A DNA stretch of 64,000 nucleotides from an uncultured Ruminococcus sp. (GTDB lineage Bacteria; Bacillota; Clostridia; Oscillospirales; Acutalibacteraceae): positions 32,356 to 96,355 of the forward strand of contig CACYSI010000014.1 in assembly GCA_902776975.1 (NCBI GenBank), in the 5' to 3' direction. Position 1 is the first letter of the stretch. Each line of letters opens with the position of its first letter. The notes under the pieces are model-generated. The model made no database searches. It was given only the letters and a program-made list of their open reading frames with translations, and was not told where the DNA came from. The translations under genes and the position numbers were made by a program. Positions 43,428-52,985 of this stretch are shown here, in pieces.

Positions 43428-43946
43428 ATCAGCAAACAGGAACCTCAGATCAATGAGGAAATTCGCGACAAAGAGTTACGCGTAATCGGATCCGACGGCT
43501 CTCAGCTGGGTATCATGTCAGCTGCCGACGCTCTGCGTATAGCAGAAGAGAAGAATCTCGATCTCGTCAAGATCGCTCCTCAGGCTACACCGCCTGTATG
43601 CAAGATCATGGACTACGGCAAGTATCGCTTCGAGCAGTCCAAGCGCGAGAAAGAGGCAAGAAAAAATCAGCATACCGTAGACGTCAAAGAGATCAAGCTC
43701 TCACTCAATATCGACACTCACGACTTTAACACCAAGCTCAAGAACGCTCAGCGCTTCTTCGCTCACGGCGATAAGGTCAAGGTCTCTATCCGCTTTAGAG
43801 GCCGTGAGATGGGTCACTCCGAGTTCGGCTACGATCTTATGAAGAAGTTTGCCGAAGCGTGCTCGGATATCGCCAATATCGAGCGTCCCGCTAAGCTCGA
43901 GGGTCGCCAGATGCTCATGTTCCTTGCGCCCAAGCCCACCAAATAA
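43428..43946 (+). CDS. infC: translation initiation factor IF-3, apparent ATC start
   Basis: A 172-residue factor that keeps ribosomal subunits apart and proofreads start codons. N-terminal domain begins ISKQEPQINEEIRDKELRVI; the C-terminal domain has ISIRFRGREMGHSE-like text (VSIRFRGREMGHSEFGYDL). No ATG, GTG or TTG is found at the expected place: GGAGGTG (43414-43420) lies seven bases before ATC (43428-43430), matching where IF-3 normally starts. Rare start codons (ATT/ATC) are known for infC and give autoregulation. ORFs extended upstream would overlap the promoter. Confidence 0.92.
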   Translation: MSKQEPQINEEIRDKELRVIGSDGSQLGIMSAADALRIAEEKNLDLVKIAPQATPPVCKIMDYGKYRFEQSKREKEARKNQHTVDVKEIKLSLNIDTHDFNTKLKNAQRFFAHGDKVKVSIRFRGREMGHSEFGYDLMKKFAEACSDIANIERPAKLEGRQMLMFLAPKPTK

Positions 43947-44009
43947 ACATAGATCCGCAGCCTGCTTACGGCTGAGATCGCGAACTGCATTTAAAGGAGG
44001 ATTATCAAT

Positions 44010-44207
44010 ATGCCTAAGATCAAAACACACAGCGGAGCCAAAAAGCGTTTCAAACTCTCTAAGAACGGCAAGGTCATCCGCGCTCACGCCTACAAGAGCC
44101 ATATTCTTAACAAGAAAAACACCAAGCGCAAGAGAGGTCTGAGAAAGACCACTGTTGCCGATAAGACAAATGTAGCTCAGGTAAAGCGCCTGATCCCCTA
44201 CAAATAA
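44010..44207 (+). CDS. rpmI: 50S ribosomal protein L35
   Basis: A 65-residue basic protein, standard length, with [17 protein letters not shown] and [22 protein letters not shown] lies before the ATG. Middle gene of the IF-3 operon. Confidence 0.97.
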   Translation: MPKIKTHSGAKKRFKLSKNGKVIRAHAYKSHILNKKNTKRKRGLRKTTVADKTNVAQVKRLIPYK

Positions 44208-44244
44208 TTTCAGCACTTACTAAGATTTTTCGGAGGTAATATAA

Positions 44245-44595
44245 ATGGCACGTATAAAAGGCGCGATGATGACTCGCAAAAGAAGAAAGAAAGTATTGAA
44301 GCTCGCTAAGGGCTATTACGGCGCTAAGTCAAAGCATTTTAAGATGGCTAAGCAGCAGGTGATGAAGAGCGGTAACTACGCTTACATCGGCCGCAAGCAG
44401 AAGAAGAGAGATTTCCGCAGACTGTGGATCACCCGTATCTCTGCCGCCTGCAAGCTCAACGGCACCAACTACTCCACATTCATGAACGGCCTTAAGAAGG
44501 CAGAGATCGCGCTCAACCGCAAGGTTCTGTCTGAGATCGCTATCAACGATCCCGCCGCTTTTGCAGCTCTGGTAGAGCAGGTCAAAAACGCATAA
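44245..44595 (+). CDS. rplT: 50S ribosomal protein L20
   Basis: A 116-residue protein (family about 117) with [18 protein letters not shown] and [18 protein letters not shown]. Primary rRNA binder needed for early 50S assembly and the usual repressor of its own operon. Confidence 0.97.
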   Translation: MARIKGAMMTRKRRKKVLKLAKGYYGAKSKHFKMAKQQVMKSGNYAYIGRKQKKRDFRRLWITRISAACKLNGTNYSTFMNGLKKAEIALNRKVLSEIAINDPAAFAALVEQVKNA

Positions 44596-44607
44596 AAAGC
44601 TATAACT

Positions 44608-44637
44608 GCGTTTGGGTACATCCCAAACGCTTTTATA
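44608..44637 (+). terminator. terminator of the infC operon
   Basis: Stem GCGTTTGGG / CCCAAACGC with a short loop and TTTTATATTT tail. Confidence 0.85.
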
Positions 44638-44675
44638 TTTGCTTTAATTTCATATAATCGGGTCTTGATAAAAAT

Positions 44676-45461
44676 ATGGAACATATTTCTTCAAAAGAAA
44701 ATAAAAGAATCAAATATCTCAAAAAGCTCATTTCCTCTGCATCCTTTCGCAGAGAAGAGGGCTTGTTTGCCGTTGAGGGGCTGAGGCTCTGCTCGGACGC
44801 TCTGATTAGCGGCGCTCAGATACATTCGGCGTACTTCTCAGATAGCTTTGCGGATAAAAACACAGAGTTTATCGAGATGGCTTCATGCTCCGCCGACTCA
44901 TGCTGTATTCTCACCGACAGCATATTTAGTGCCGTATCCGACACCAAAACACCACAGGGTGTGCTGTTTGTGATAAAAAGACTTGACAAAACCATTGACT
45001 TTGATAAAATTAAGGATAATGGAAAAGTATTGGCTCTTGAAAACGTACAGGATCCGGTCAACCTCGGTACGATACTCAGATCTGCCGAGGCGTTAGGTAT
45101 AACGGCGGTAGTTCTCAGCGGCGGATGCTGTGATGTTTACTCGCCTAAGGTCACCCGAGGCAGCATGGGCGCTGTGTTCAGACTGCCTGTCGTTATCACT
45201 GACGATCTGCCCGGCTTCATTACGGAGTTCAACGCTTACGGTATATCTTACGCTGCCGTGCTTGACAGAGACTCGCTCGCCGTCGGCGACTGCGACTTTG
45301 ACGGAGCCTGTCTTACCGCTGTAGGCAACGAGGGCAACGGTCTGACAGATCAGACGATCTCAGCCTGTACTCATAAGCTGTTCATCCCTATGCGCGGCAG
45401 AGCCGAGTCGCTCAACGTCTCGGCGGCGGCGAGCATAATCATTTGGGAAATGATCAAATGA
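44676..45461 (+). CDS. TrmH/SpoU family RNA 2'-O-methyltransferase
   Basis: A 261-residue SPOUT enzyme with an N-terminal substrate-binding domain (REEGLFAVEGLRL) and a knotted catalytic domain: ENVQDPVNLGTILRSAEA, GAVFRLPV, VGNEGNGL and AESLNVSAAASI. RNA target (rRNA or tRNA) not determinable. Its stop overlaps the dprA start (ATGA). Confidence 0.9.
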   Translation: MEHISSKENKRIKYLKKLISSASFRREEGLFAVEGLRLCSDALISGAQIHSAYFSDSFADKNTEFIEMASCSADSCCILTDSIFSAVSDTKTPQGVLFVIKRLDKTIDFDKIKDNGKVLALENVQDPVNLGTILRSAEALGITAVVLSGGCCDVYSPKVTRGSMGAVFRLPVVITDDLPGFITEFNAYGISYAAVLDRDSLAVGDCDFDGACLTAVGNEGNGLTDQTISACTHKLFIPMRGRAESLNVSAAASIIIWEMIK

Positions 45462-46567
45462 CTCATCTGACTAAGTATTATATCTGGCTGACGATGGCTC
45501 TGGGCTATCGCTCGCCTAAGCCCAAGGCGCTCTGCAAGCTGTACGGCGATATATCCCGGTTTTACAGCGGCGGTGAGCGCGAGTGGAGGCTCTCGGGCGT
45601 ACTGTCCGATAAGGATATCACTTCACTCTCAAATACGCCGTTATCTAAGGCGTACGATGTCATCGAGCGCTGTAACGGCCTTAATATATCTCTGCTATCT
45701 CTGGACGATCCCGGTTATCCCGCGCGACTCTCTGAGATATACGATCCGCCCGCGGTGCTGTACTTCAAGGGGCGTATACCCGATTTTGAGAACCGTCTCT
45801 CAATAGCCGTTGTAGGTACGCGCAACGCTACCGCCTACGGCAAGATGACCTCTCATGTTTTATCGGGCTCTTTAGCTAAGGTCGGAGTGATCGTGATCAG
45901 CGGCGGAGCTGTGGGCATAGACAGCCTCAGCCATACGGCGGCGCTTGAAGCGGGCGGCATAACCGTCTGCGTTCTCGGCTGCGGTATCAACTTCCCGTAT
46001 CTGACCGCCAACAAAAAGCTGCGTCAGAATATCGCCGAGCGAGGCGCGGTCATTTCTGAGTACCCGCCCGATTATCCGCCCGGCAAGTACACCTTTCCCG
46101 AGCGTAACCGTATCATATCGGGGCTGAGCGATGGTGTGCTGGTGATAGAAGCCGGAGTCAAGAGCGGCTCGCTAATCACGGCTCGCGAGGCTGTTGAGCA
46201 GGGCAGAGACGTCTTTGCAGTCATGGGCAACATCACTTCTCCGTATTCACAGGGCACCAACGCTCTTATCAAAGAGGGCGCCGTACCTGTGACCGACTTC
46301 ACCGATATAACTTCATATTATCCGCGGTTCGGCATTGAGGGCGAGCCGGATGATATGGTGCAGGAGTTACCTGTACACAAAACCGATATAGATGTTTCCG
46401 AGGAGGCGGCTGTTGTTTACAAGAGCATAACCGCCGACCCGATACATATAGATAGTATTACATCCGCCTCAGGGCTGCCTGTCAGGAAGGTATTGCAAGC
46501 GATCACGGAGCTTGAACTGGAAGGTTTGATAGCGGCAGATAAGGGCAGGATGTACCGCATCATATAA
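45458..46567 (+). CDS. dprA: DNA-processing protein DprA
   Basis: A 369-residue protein from ATG 45458, coupled to the methyltransferase gene by a four-base overlap. Rossmann-like core with VVGTRNATAYG, SGGAVGIDSLSH, VLGCGINFPY, PERNRIISGLSDGVLVIEA and GSLITAREA; a C-terminal winged helix (about 300-369). Loads RecA on incoming single strands during transformation. Followed by topA 22 bases on, the usual dprA-topA order. Confidence 0.93.
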   Translation: MTHLTKYYIWLTMALGYRSPKPKALCKLYGDISRFYSGGEREWRLSGVLSDKDITSLSNTPLSKAYDVIERCNGLNISLLSLDDPGYPARLSEIYDPPAVLYFKGRIPDFENRLSIAVVGTRNATAYGKMTSHVLSGSLAKVGVIVISGGAVGIDSLSHTAALEAGGITVCVLGCGINFPYLTANKKLRQNIAERGAVISEYPPDYPPGKYTFPERNRIISGLSDGVLVIEAGVKSGSLITAREAVEQGRDVFAVMGNITSPYSQGTNALIKEGAVPVTDFTDITSYYPRFGIEGEPDDMVQELPVHKTDIDVSEEAAVVYKSITADPIHIDSITSASGLPVRKVLQAITELELEGLIAADKGRMYRII

Positions 46568-46589
46568 CCGTTTGGAGGACTTCGACAGC

Positions 46590-48659
46590 ATGTCAAATTT
46601 AGTAATAGTTGAGTCGCCCGCCAAGGCGAAGACTATCAAAAAATATCTCGGCAAGGATTATGACGTCATAGCGTCTATGGGCCATGTGAGGGATCTGCCC
46701 TCGGCGCGGCTCAGCGTAGACGTCAACAACAACTTTGAGCCAAAATACGAGATAATCAAAGGTAAAGAAAAGTTAGTGGGAGAGCTGCAGGAGAAAGCCA
46801 AGAACTCCGATAAGATATATCTCGCGACGGACCCCGACCGCGAGGGCGAGGCTATCTCATGGCATCTCGCGTATCTGCTCGGACTGCCTCTCGACGAGGT
46901 GGATCGCGTAGAGTTCAACGAGATCACCAAGACAGGTATCGCTAACGGTATGGCGGCTCCCAGAACCATCAATATAGATCTGGTCAACGCTCAGCAGGCG
47001 CGCCGTATACTTGACCGTCTGGTGGGCTACAAGCTCAGCCCCTTTGTATCGCAGAAGATCCACCGCGGACTGTCGGCGGGCAGAGTCCAGTCGGTAGCTG
47101 TCCGCATCATCGTAGACAGAGAGAACGAGATCCGCGCCTTCAAGCCCGAAGAGTACTGGTCGATAGACGCCAAGTTCATCCCCAAGGGCTCGCGCAAGGC
47201 GTTTTCAGCCGCTCTGTACGGCGACAGCAACGGCAAGCTCAAGATAACAAGCAAGGAGCAGGCTGATAAGATACTCGCCGATCTCGACGGAGCCGATTTT
47301 ATCATCACCAAGGTAAAGAACGGCACCCGTAAGAAATCTCCCGCGCCTCCCTTCATCACCTCCACCTTACAGCAGGAGGCTTCACGCAAGCTCAACTTCC
47401 AGTCCAGACGTACCATGAAGGTCGCTCAGGAGCTGTATGAGGGCGTTGATGTAGAGGGTATCGGCGCTATCGGTCTTATCACATATATGAGGACAGACTC
47501 GCTGCGCGTATCTAACGACGCTATCGCCGACGCGCAGAAGTATATCAGCGAGACCTACGGCAGCAAGTATCTGCCGCCCAAGCCCCGCCACTTCAAGTCA
47601 CGCGCGGGCGCGCAGGACGGACACGAGGCTATCAGACCCTCGACTCCCTCTATCACTCCCGCTCAGATCAAGTCCAGCCTGACCTCGGATCAGTACAGAC
47701 TGTATAAGCTCATCTGGGAGCGCTTCATGGCATCTCAGATGGCTGACTGTATACAGAAGACCACTCAGGCGGATATCGAGGGCAACGGTTATGTTTTCAG
47801 AGCCGCCGGATATCGAGTCGATTTTGACGGCTTTACTACACTGTATGTAGAGAGCAAGGATGAAGAGGACGACAAGGACAACCGCATCCTCTCTCTTGAG
47901 AAGGACACTCCCTGCAAGGCTAAGGAGCTTGTCGGCAACCAGCATTTCACCCAGCCTCCGGCGCGCTTCACCGAGGCGTCGCTTATCAAGGCTCTTGAAG
48001 AGTACGGTATCGGCAGACCTTCTACCTATGCCGCGACCATATCCACCATCACCTCTCGCGAGTATGTAAAACGCGAGGGCAAGACTCTGATCCCCACAGA
48101 GCTGGGCGAGGCTCTCGCGGGACTGATGAAAGAGCGCTTCCCCAAGATCGTAAACGTCAAGTTCACCGCTCAGATGGAGGAGGAGCTTGATACCGTAGAG
48201 AAGGGCACTATCCGCTGGGATGAGCTTCTCGGTGAGTTCTACACGGATTTTGACAAGACTCTAAAAAAGGCTAAGGCTGATATGCAGGGCGTCAAGATCC
48301 AGCTCGAAGAGGATAAGACCGATATAATCTGCGAGAAGTGCGGCAGACAGATGGTAGTCAAGGTCGGACGCTACGGCAAGTTCATCGCCTGTCCCGGCTA
48401 TCCCGACTGCAAGAACGTTAAGAAGTATGTAGAGAACGTCGGCGTCAAGTGTCCCAAGTGCGGCGGCGACGTCATAGTCAAGCGCACCGGCAGGGGCAAG
48501 GTCTTTTACGGCTGTTCCAACTACCCCGACTGCGATTTCGTATCGTGGTATGAGCCTGTAGAAGAGCGCTGCCCCAACTGCGGCGAGATACTCTTCAAGC
48601 GTAAGGGCAAGAAGGGCGGCCTCTTCTGCGCCAAAGAAGGCTGCGGATATAAGAAGTAG
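46590..48659 (+). CDS. topA: DNA topoisomerase I
   Basis: A 689-residue type IA enzyme. GGAGG precedes ATG 46590. TOPRIM domain (LVIVESPAKAKTIKKYLG, DPDREGEAISWH), catalytic Tyr in GLITYMRTDS (about 295), HEAIRPS, and three C-terminal zinc ribbons (CEKCGRQM, CPKCGGDV, CPNCGEIL). Relaxes negative supercoils. Confidence 0.97.
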   Translation: MSNLVIVESPAKAKTIKKYLGKDYDVIASMGHVRDLPSARLSVDVNNNFEPKYEIIKGKEKLVGELQEKAKNSDKIYLATDPDREGEAISWHLAYLLGLPLDEVDRVEFNEITKTGIANGMAAPRTINIDLVNAQQARRILDRLVGYKLSPFVSQKIHRGLSAGRVQSVAVRIIVDRENEIRAFKPEEYWSIDAKFIPKGSRKAFSAALYGDSNGKLKITSKEQADKILADLDGADFIITKVKNGTRKKSPAPPFITSTLQQEASRKLNFQSRRTMKVAQELYEGVDVEGIGAIGLITYMRTDSLRVSNDAIADAQKYISETYGSKYLPPKPRHFKSRAGAQDGHEAIRPSTPSITPAQIKSSLTSDQYRLYKLIWERFMASQMADCIQKTTQADIEGNGYVFRAAGYRVDFDGFTTLYVESKDEEDDKDNRILSLEKDTPCKAKELVGNQHFTQPPARFTEASLIKALEEYGIGRPSTYAATISTITSREYVKREGKTLIPTELGEALAGLMKERFPKIVNVKFTAQMEEELDTVEKGTIRWDELLGEFYTDFDKTLKKAKADMQGVKIQLEEDKTDIICEKCGRQMVVKVGRYGKFIACPGYPDCKNVKKYVENVGVKCPKCGGDVIVKRTGRGKVFYGCSNYPDCDFVSWYEPVEERCPNCGEILFKRKGKKGGLFCAKEGCGYKK

Positions 48660-48835
48660 TTGGTAGTTATTAGTTGGTAGTTGGTAGTTTTATGAGCCTT
48701 CCCCTTGAGGTGATCTCCCCTAAGGGGAGGTGTCGCGAAGCGACAGAGGGGAGCCGTCTCCGGCTGAGGAAAAGGTGGCTCGGCTGTGCCGAGTCGGATG
48801 AGGTGTAAACGCTTCTGCTTCATCCCGTTGATTGT
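48659..48835. repeat. short TTGGTAG tandem run and dispersed palindromic repeat
   Basis: Tandem AGTTGGTAGTT-like units (48659-48691), then CCTTCCCCTTGAGG, CTCCCCTAAGGGGAG, TCGCGAAGCGA and GGCTCGGCTGTGCCGAG palindromes ending in GGATGAGGTG. Same family as 25519-25690. Confidence 0.55.
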
Positions 48836-48906
48836 TATATCGGCTAGGCTTAAGTTTTATCCGCTTTTCTTCCTTTATGTTAAGGGAAAGGCAAATAATT
48901 CGATTC

Positions 48907-50229
48907 ATGGACATTGTAAATATCATAGGCGCGGGTCTTGCGGGCTGCGAGGCGGCGTATCAGCTCTCAAAAAGAGGCGTACACGTTCGGCTTTGCGACA
49001 GCAAGCCGCTCAAAAAATCTCCCGCGCATCATTCGGATAAGCTCTGTGAGCTTGTCTGCTCTAATTCATTCAAAGCTAACAGAATAAACTCCGCGGCGGG
49101 TCTGCTCAAGGAGGAGATGCGTACTCTCGGCTCCCTGCTGCTCAGCTGTGCCGACAGATGCGCCGTCCCCGCGGGCGGAGCCTTGGCGGTAGACCGCGAG
49201 CTGTTCTCGGACATGGTGACCGAGGCTATAGTCGGTGATCCGAACATCGAGATCATCCGTGAGGAGATAACCGAGATACCGTCCGACGGCGTTGTGATCG
49301 TCGCTACGGGTCCTCTGACCCATGAGGCGCTCGCCGCCGATATATCGGCTCGTTTCGGCGAGAGTCTGCGCTTTTTTGACGCGGCTGCTCCGATAGTGGC
49401 GGCTGAGAGCGTTGATATGGATCACGCCTTTTTTGAGTCTCGCTACGGCAAGGGCGGGGGAGACGACTACCTCAACTGCCCGATGAACAAGGCTGAGTAC
49501 GAGGCGTTTTATGAGGCTCTGGTATCTGCCGAGCGCGCTCCCGTGCACGAGTTCGATGTGATGAATCCCAAGGTCTATGAGGGCTGTATGCCTATCGAGG
49601 TCATGGCTCAGCGCGGAGTCGATACGGTGCGCTTCGGACCGATGAAGCCCGTAGGTCTGCGTGATCCGCGCACGGGTCATCGTCCGTGGGCTGTGCTCCA
49701 GCTCCGTAAGGAGAACGCTTCGGGCTCTATGTATAACCTCGTCGGCTTTCAGACTAATCTCAGGTTCGGCGAGCAAAAGCGGGTATTCTCCATGATACCG
49801 GCTCTGCACGACGCCGAGTTCCTCAGATACGGCGTCATGCACCGCAACACATTCATAGATTCGCCGAGGATACTAAACTCGGATTATTCTGTAAAAGAAA
49901 ATAGAAATCTTTTCTTCGCGGGTCAGATCACAGGCGTCGAGGGTTATATGGAGAGCGCTTCTTCGGGATTGCTCTGCGGTATAAACGCCGCAAGGCTGAT
50001 ATCGGGTCAGGACACTCTGACTCTGCCCGAGACCACCATGCTCGGCGCCATGAGCAGATACATCAGCGATCCCTTTGTGACCGACTTCCAGCCCATGGGT
50101 GCTAACTTCGGTATATTGCCGGAGCTTATACACCGTCCCCGCGACAAGGCTGAGCGCGGACAGGCTTACGCCGACAGAGCGCTCGCCGACTTAAAGGCAT
50201 ATATCGAGGATAATATTGTACTTTGCTGA
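48907..50229 (+). CDS. trmFO: methylenetetrahydrofolate-tRNA-(uracil-5-)-methyltransferase
   Basis: A 440-residue FAD enzyme making m5U54 in tRNA. FAD loop IIGAGLAGCEAA (residues 5-16), CSNSFKAN, GCMPIEVMAQRGVDT, GQITGVEGYMESA. ATG 48907 gives the family length; ATG 48877 is an alternative with a closer purine run. It follows topA as in many Firmicutes. Confidence 0.93.
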   Translation: MDIVNIIGAGLAGCEAAYQLSKRGVHVRLCDSKPLKKSPAHHSDKLCELVCSNSFKANRINSAAGLLKEEMRTLGSLLLSCADRCAVPAGGALAVDRELFSDMVTEAIVGDPNIEIIREEITEIPSDGVVIVATGPLTHEALAADISARFGESLRFFDAAAPIVAAESVDMDHAFFESRYGKGGGDDYLNCPMNKAEYEAFYEALVSAERAPVHEFDVMNPKVYEGCMPIEVMAQRGVDTVRFGPMKPVGLRDPRTGHRPWAVLQLRKENASGSMYNLVGFQTNLRFGEQKRVFSMIPALHDAEFLRYGVMHRNTFIDSPRILNSDYSVKENRNLFFAGQITGVEGYMESASSGLLCGINAARLISGQDTLTLPETTMLGAMSRYISDPFVTDFQPMGANFGILPELIHRPRDKAERGQAYADRALADLKAYIEDNIVLC

Positions 50230-50297
50230 TCTTACGCGGATCAGGCATAGATGATGTAACTAATTGATTATAAATCAACAGATAAGGATATGGTAAT

Positions 50298-51314
50298 ATG
50301 AAAATCATAGTAGACGCTTTCGGCGGAGACAACGCCCCTCTCGAGATCATCAAAGGCGCGGCTGAGGCTAAGGCTGAGCTGGGCGCGGATATCATCCTGA
50401 CCGGCGATGAAGAGATCATCCGCAAGGTCTCAGCCGACAACGGTATCAGCCTTGACGGTATAGAGATCGTACACGCTCCCGATGTATTCACAAACAACGA
50501 TCAGCCCACCTCCATACGCACCAAGGCTAAGGCTGACACATCCTTAGCCGTAGGCTTCAGACTGCTCAAGGATGGCGCGGGCGACGCGTTCCTCTCCGCG
50601 GGCAACTCCGGCGCTATCGGCGCGGGCTCGATGTTCATAGTCAAGCGTATCAAGGGCGTTCAGCGTGTAGCGTTCGCGCCCGTTATCCCTAATATGACAG
50701 GCAAGTTCATGCTCATAGACAGCGGTATCAACACCGATGTACGTCCCAAGGTGCTGCAGCAGTTCGCTCTTATGGGCTCTGTATATATGAACAAGGTCAT
50801 GGGCGTCGAGAATCCCCGTGTAGGGCTCGCCAACGTCGGTACCGAGGAGCATAAGGGCGACGAGCTGCGTCAGCAGACATATAAGCTCTTGCAGAACACT
50901 CCCGTCAACTTTGTCGGCAATGTCGAGGGACGCGATATCCCCATGGACGGAGCCGATGTAGTGGTGTGCGACGGCTTTACCGGCAACCTTATCATCAAGA
51001 CCTACGAGGGCGTGGCTCTCGCTCTGCTCGGCAAGATCAAGGGCATCTTTACCAAGAGCCTCAAGAACAAGCTAGCCGCCGCTCTTGTGCTCGGCGATAT
51101 GAAGCAGATGAAAAAAGAGTTTGACCTTGATGAGTTCGGCGGCACTGCGGTGCTCGGCTGTTCAAAGCCCGTTTTCAAGGCTCACGGCAACGCCAAGGCT
51201 AAGACCATAAAAAGCGCTATCCGCGTATGTATGGATTATGTCAGCAGCGATATCATCACTACGGTGAGCGAGGCTCTCAAGGATATTGCCGACACAGAGG
51301 ATGAGGCTGAGTGA
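50298..51314 (+). CDS. plsX: phosphate acyltransferase PlsX
   Basis: A 338-residue enzyme making acyl-phosphate from acyl-ACP for phospholipid synthesis. MKIIVDAFGGDNAPLEIIKG, GNSGAIGAGS, DSGINTDVRPKVLQQFA, VVVCDGFTGNLIIKT. Its stop overlaps the rnc start. acpP, often between plsX and rnc, is absent here. Confidence 0.95.
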   Translation: MKIIVDAFGGDNAPLEIIKGAAEAKAELGADIILTGDEEIIRKVSADNGISLDGIEIVHAPDVFTNNDQPTSIRTKAKADTSLAVGFRLLKDGAGDAFLSAGNSGAIGAGSMFIVKRIKGVQRVAFAPVIPNMTGKFMLIDSGINTDVRPKVLQQFALMGSVYMNKVMGVENPRVGLANVGTEEHKGDELRQQTYKLLQNTPVNFVGNVEGRDIPMDGADVVVCDGFTGNLIIKTYEGVALALLGKIKGIFTKSLKNKLAAALVLGDMKQMKKEFDLDEFGGTAVLGCSKPVFKAHGNAKAKTIKSAIRVCMDYVSSDIITTVSEALKDIADTEDEAE

Positions 51315-51988
51315 TGAAAGATTTACAGCAGGTCATCGACTACACCTTCAACGATCCATCGCTGCTCACCGAGGCTCTGACACATTCGTCATACGCGCAC
51401 GAGCAGCATAAGAATATGAAGTACAACGAGCGTCTCGAGTTTCTCGGCGACGCCGTACTGTCCATAGTCGTATCCGACTATATCTATAAGCACTGTCCCG
51501 ATCTGCCCGAGGGCGAGCTGACCAAGCTGCGCGCCTCTCTGGTATGTGAGAAAAGCCTGTTTGACTTTGCCGCTCAGATCGAGCTGGGCTCTTACCTGCG
51601 CCTTAGTAACGGCGAACGCCGTAACGGCGGAGCTAAGCGCCCGTCTATAGTATCCGACGCGTTTGAGGCTCTTATAGCAGCTATCTATCTCGACGGCGGT
51701 ATGGAGCCGGCGCGCAGGCACGTTCTGCGATTTGTAGTGCCCGAGATTGAGAGCCACAAGAACCACTCCTTCAAGGACTACAAGACTCAGCTCCAGGAGA
51801 TCATTCAGAAGAACCCCGGCGAGCGTCTTGAGTACCGTCTCATAGGCTCCACCGGTCCCGACCACGACAAGCACTTCAAGGTCGAGGTCTGCCTCAACTC
51901 TAACGTCATCGGCAAAGGCGGCGGCAGGTCTAAAAAAGAGGCTGAGCAGCAGGCGGCGAGAGAGGCTCTGGAGTTGATGGGCTATTAA
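51314..51988 (+). CDS. rnc: ribonuclease III
   Basis: A 224-residue double-strand RNase. ATG 51314 overlaps the plsX stop by one base. Endonuclease signature ERLEFLGDAVLSIVVSDY (about 41-58), second acidic cluster DAFEALIAAIYLDGG, and a C-terminal dsRNA-binding domain (about 155-222, GKGGGRSKKEAEQQAAREAL). Confidence 0.96.
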   Translation: MKDLQQVIDYTFNDPSLLTEALTHSSYAHEQHKNMKYNERLEFLGDAVLSIVVSDYIYKHCPDLPEGELTKLRASLVCEKSLFDFAAQIELGSYLRLSNGERRNGGAKRPSIVSDAFEALIAAIYLDGGMEPARRHVLRFVVPEIESHKNHSFKDYKTQLQEIIQKNPGERLEYRLIGSTGPDHDKHFKVEVCLNSNVIGKGGGRSKKEAEQQAAREALELMGY

Positions 51989-52970
51989 ACACGCTAACGT
52001 AGCGCTGTTCATCCCGTTCAACGGCTGTCCGCATAAGTGCTCCTTCTGCGACCAGCGCAGTATCACCGGCAAGGCGTATCAGCCCACGCCCGATGATGTC
52101 AAAGCGGCGATAGAGACCGCGCTTGATTCTTTAAAAGAAAATTCGACAAACAGCGAGATCGCTTTCTTCGGCGGCAGCTTTACCGCTATAGACAGGGGCT
52201 ATATGCTCTCGCTTTTAGAGGCGACAGCGCCCTATATCGACCGCTTCAAGGGCATACGGATATCCACCCGACCCGACTGTATAGACGAAGATATCCTCAC
52301 TCTGCTCAGAGGTTACAGGGTGACTTCTATCGAGCTGGGCGCTCAGAGCATGAGCGATGATGTGCTCGCGGCTAACGACAGGGGTCACACCGCTCTCGAT
52401 GTAAAGAGAGCCTCACGACTTATCAAGTCATACGGATTTGAGCTTGGCTTGCAGATGATGACAGGTCTGTACAAGAGCTCCGATGAGCTTGACAGATATA
52501 CTGCCGAGAGCTTCATCGCGCTGAGCCCCGATACCGTGCGTATCTATCCGACTATAGTCATGCGCGGCACTCGTCTCGGCGAGCTGTACCTGTCGGGCTT
52601 GTATGAGCCGCAAAAGCTCGATGACGCAGTAGCTCTGTGCGCCGAGCTTATCACTCGCTTTGATTCAGTCGGCATCCGCGTCATCCGCGTAGGGCTGCAC
52701 GATACCGATACGCTCAGACAAGATATGCTCGCGGGTCCGTATCATCCCGCTTTCAGGGAGCTGTGCGAGAGCCGTATCATGCTCGATAAAGCCATATCTC
52801 TGCTAAGCGCGACAGAGAAAAAAGAAAACACACTTCGTGTGTCGCCTAAGTGCCGCTCCAAGATGACAGGCAACAAAAAGACTAATATAGCCGCTTTAAA
52901 CAGGCTCGGCTATGATGTAAGAATAATCGAGGACGATTCCGTACCCGATATGGAGATCGTCATTTCATAA
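51984..52970 (+). CDS. Elp3-like radical SAM protein, apparent ATT start
   Basis: About 328 residues. The frame contains KHANVALFIPFNGCPHKCSFC, with the Cx3Cx2C iron-sulphur motif at about residues 15-22, then FFGGSFTAIDRGYM. An in-frame TGA at 51975-51977 leaves no ATG, GTG or TTG before the motif. The only homologous start position is ATT 51984, overlapping the rnc stop and ten bases after GGAG. Starting at ATG 52203 would remove the iron-sulphur site. The family is related to the Elp3 radical SAM domain and commonly sits between rnc and smc; its substrate is unknown to me. Confidence 0.82.
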   Translation: MKHANVALFIPFNGCPHKCSFCDQRSITGKAYQPTPDDVKAAIETALDSLKENSTNSEIAFFGGSFTAIDRGYMLSLLEATAPYIDRFKGIRISTRPDCIDEDILTLLRGYRVTSIELGAQSMSDDVLAANDRGHTALDVKRASRLIKSYGFELGLQMMTGLYKSSDELDRYTAESFIALSPDTVRIYPTIVMRGTRLGELYLSGLYEPQKLDDAVALCAELITRFDSVGIRVIRVGLHDTDTLRQDMLAGPYHPAFRELCESRIMLDKAISLLSATEKKENTLRVSPKCRSKMTGNKKTNIAALNRLGYDVRIIEDDSVPDMEIVIS

Positions 52971-52985
52971 CCCCGAGAGGTCAAA

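Noticed and set aside
52203-52970. Radical SAM protein starting at ATG 52203
   Set aside because: This would exclude the CPHKCSFC iron-sulphur motif encoded in the same open frame.
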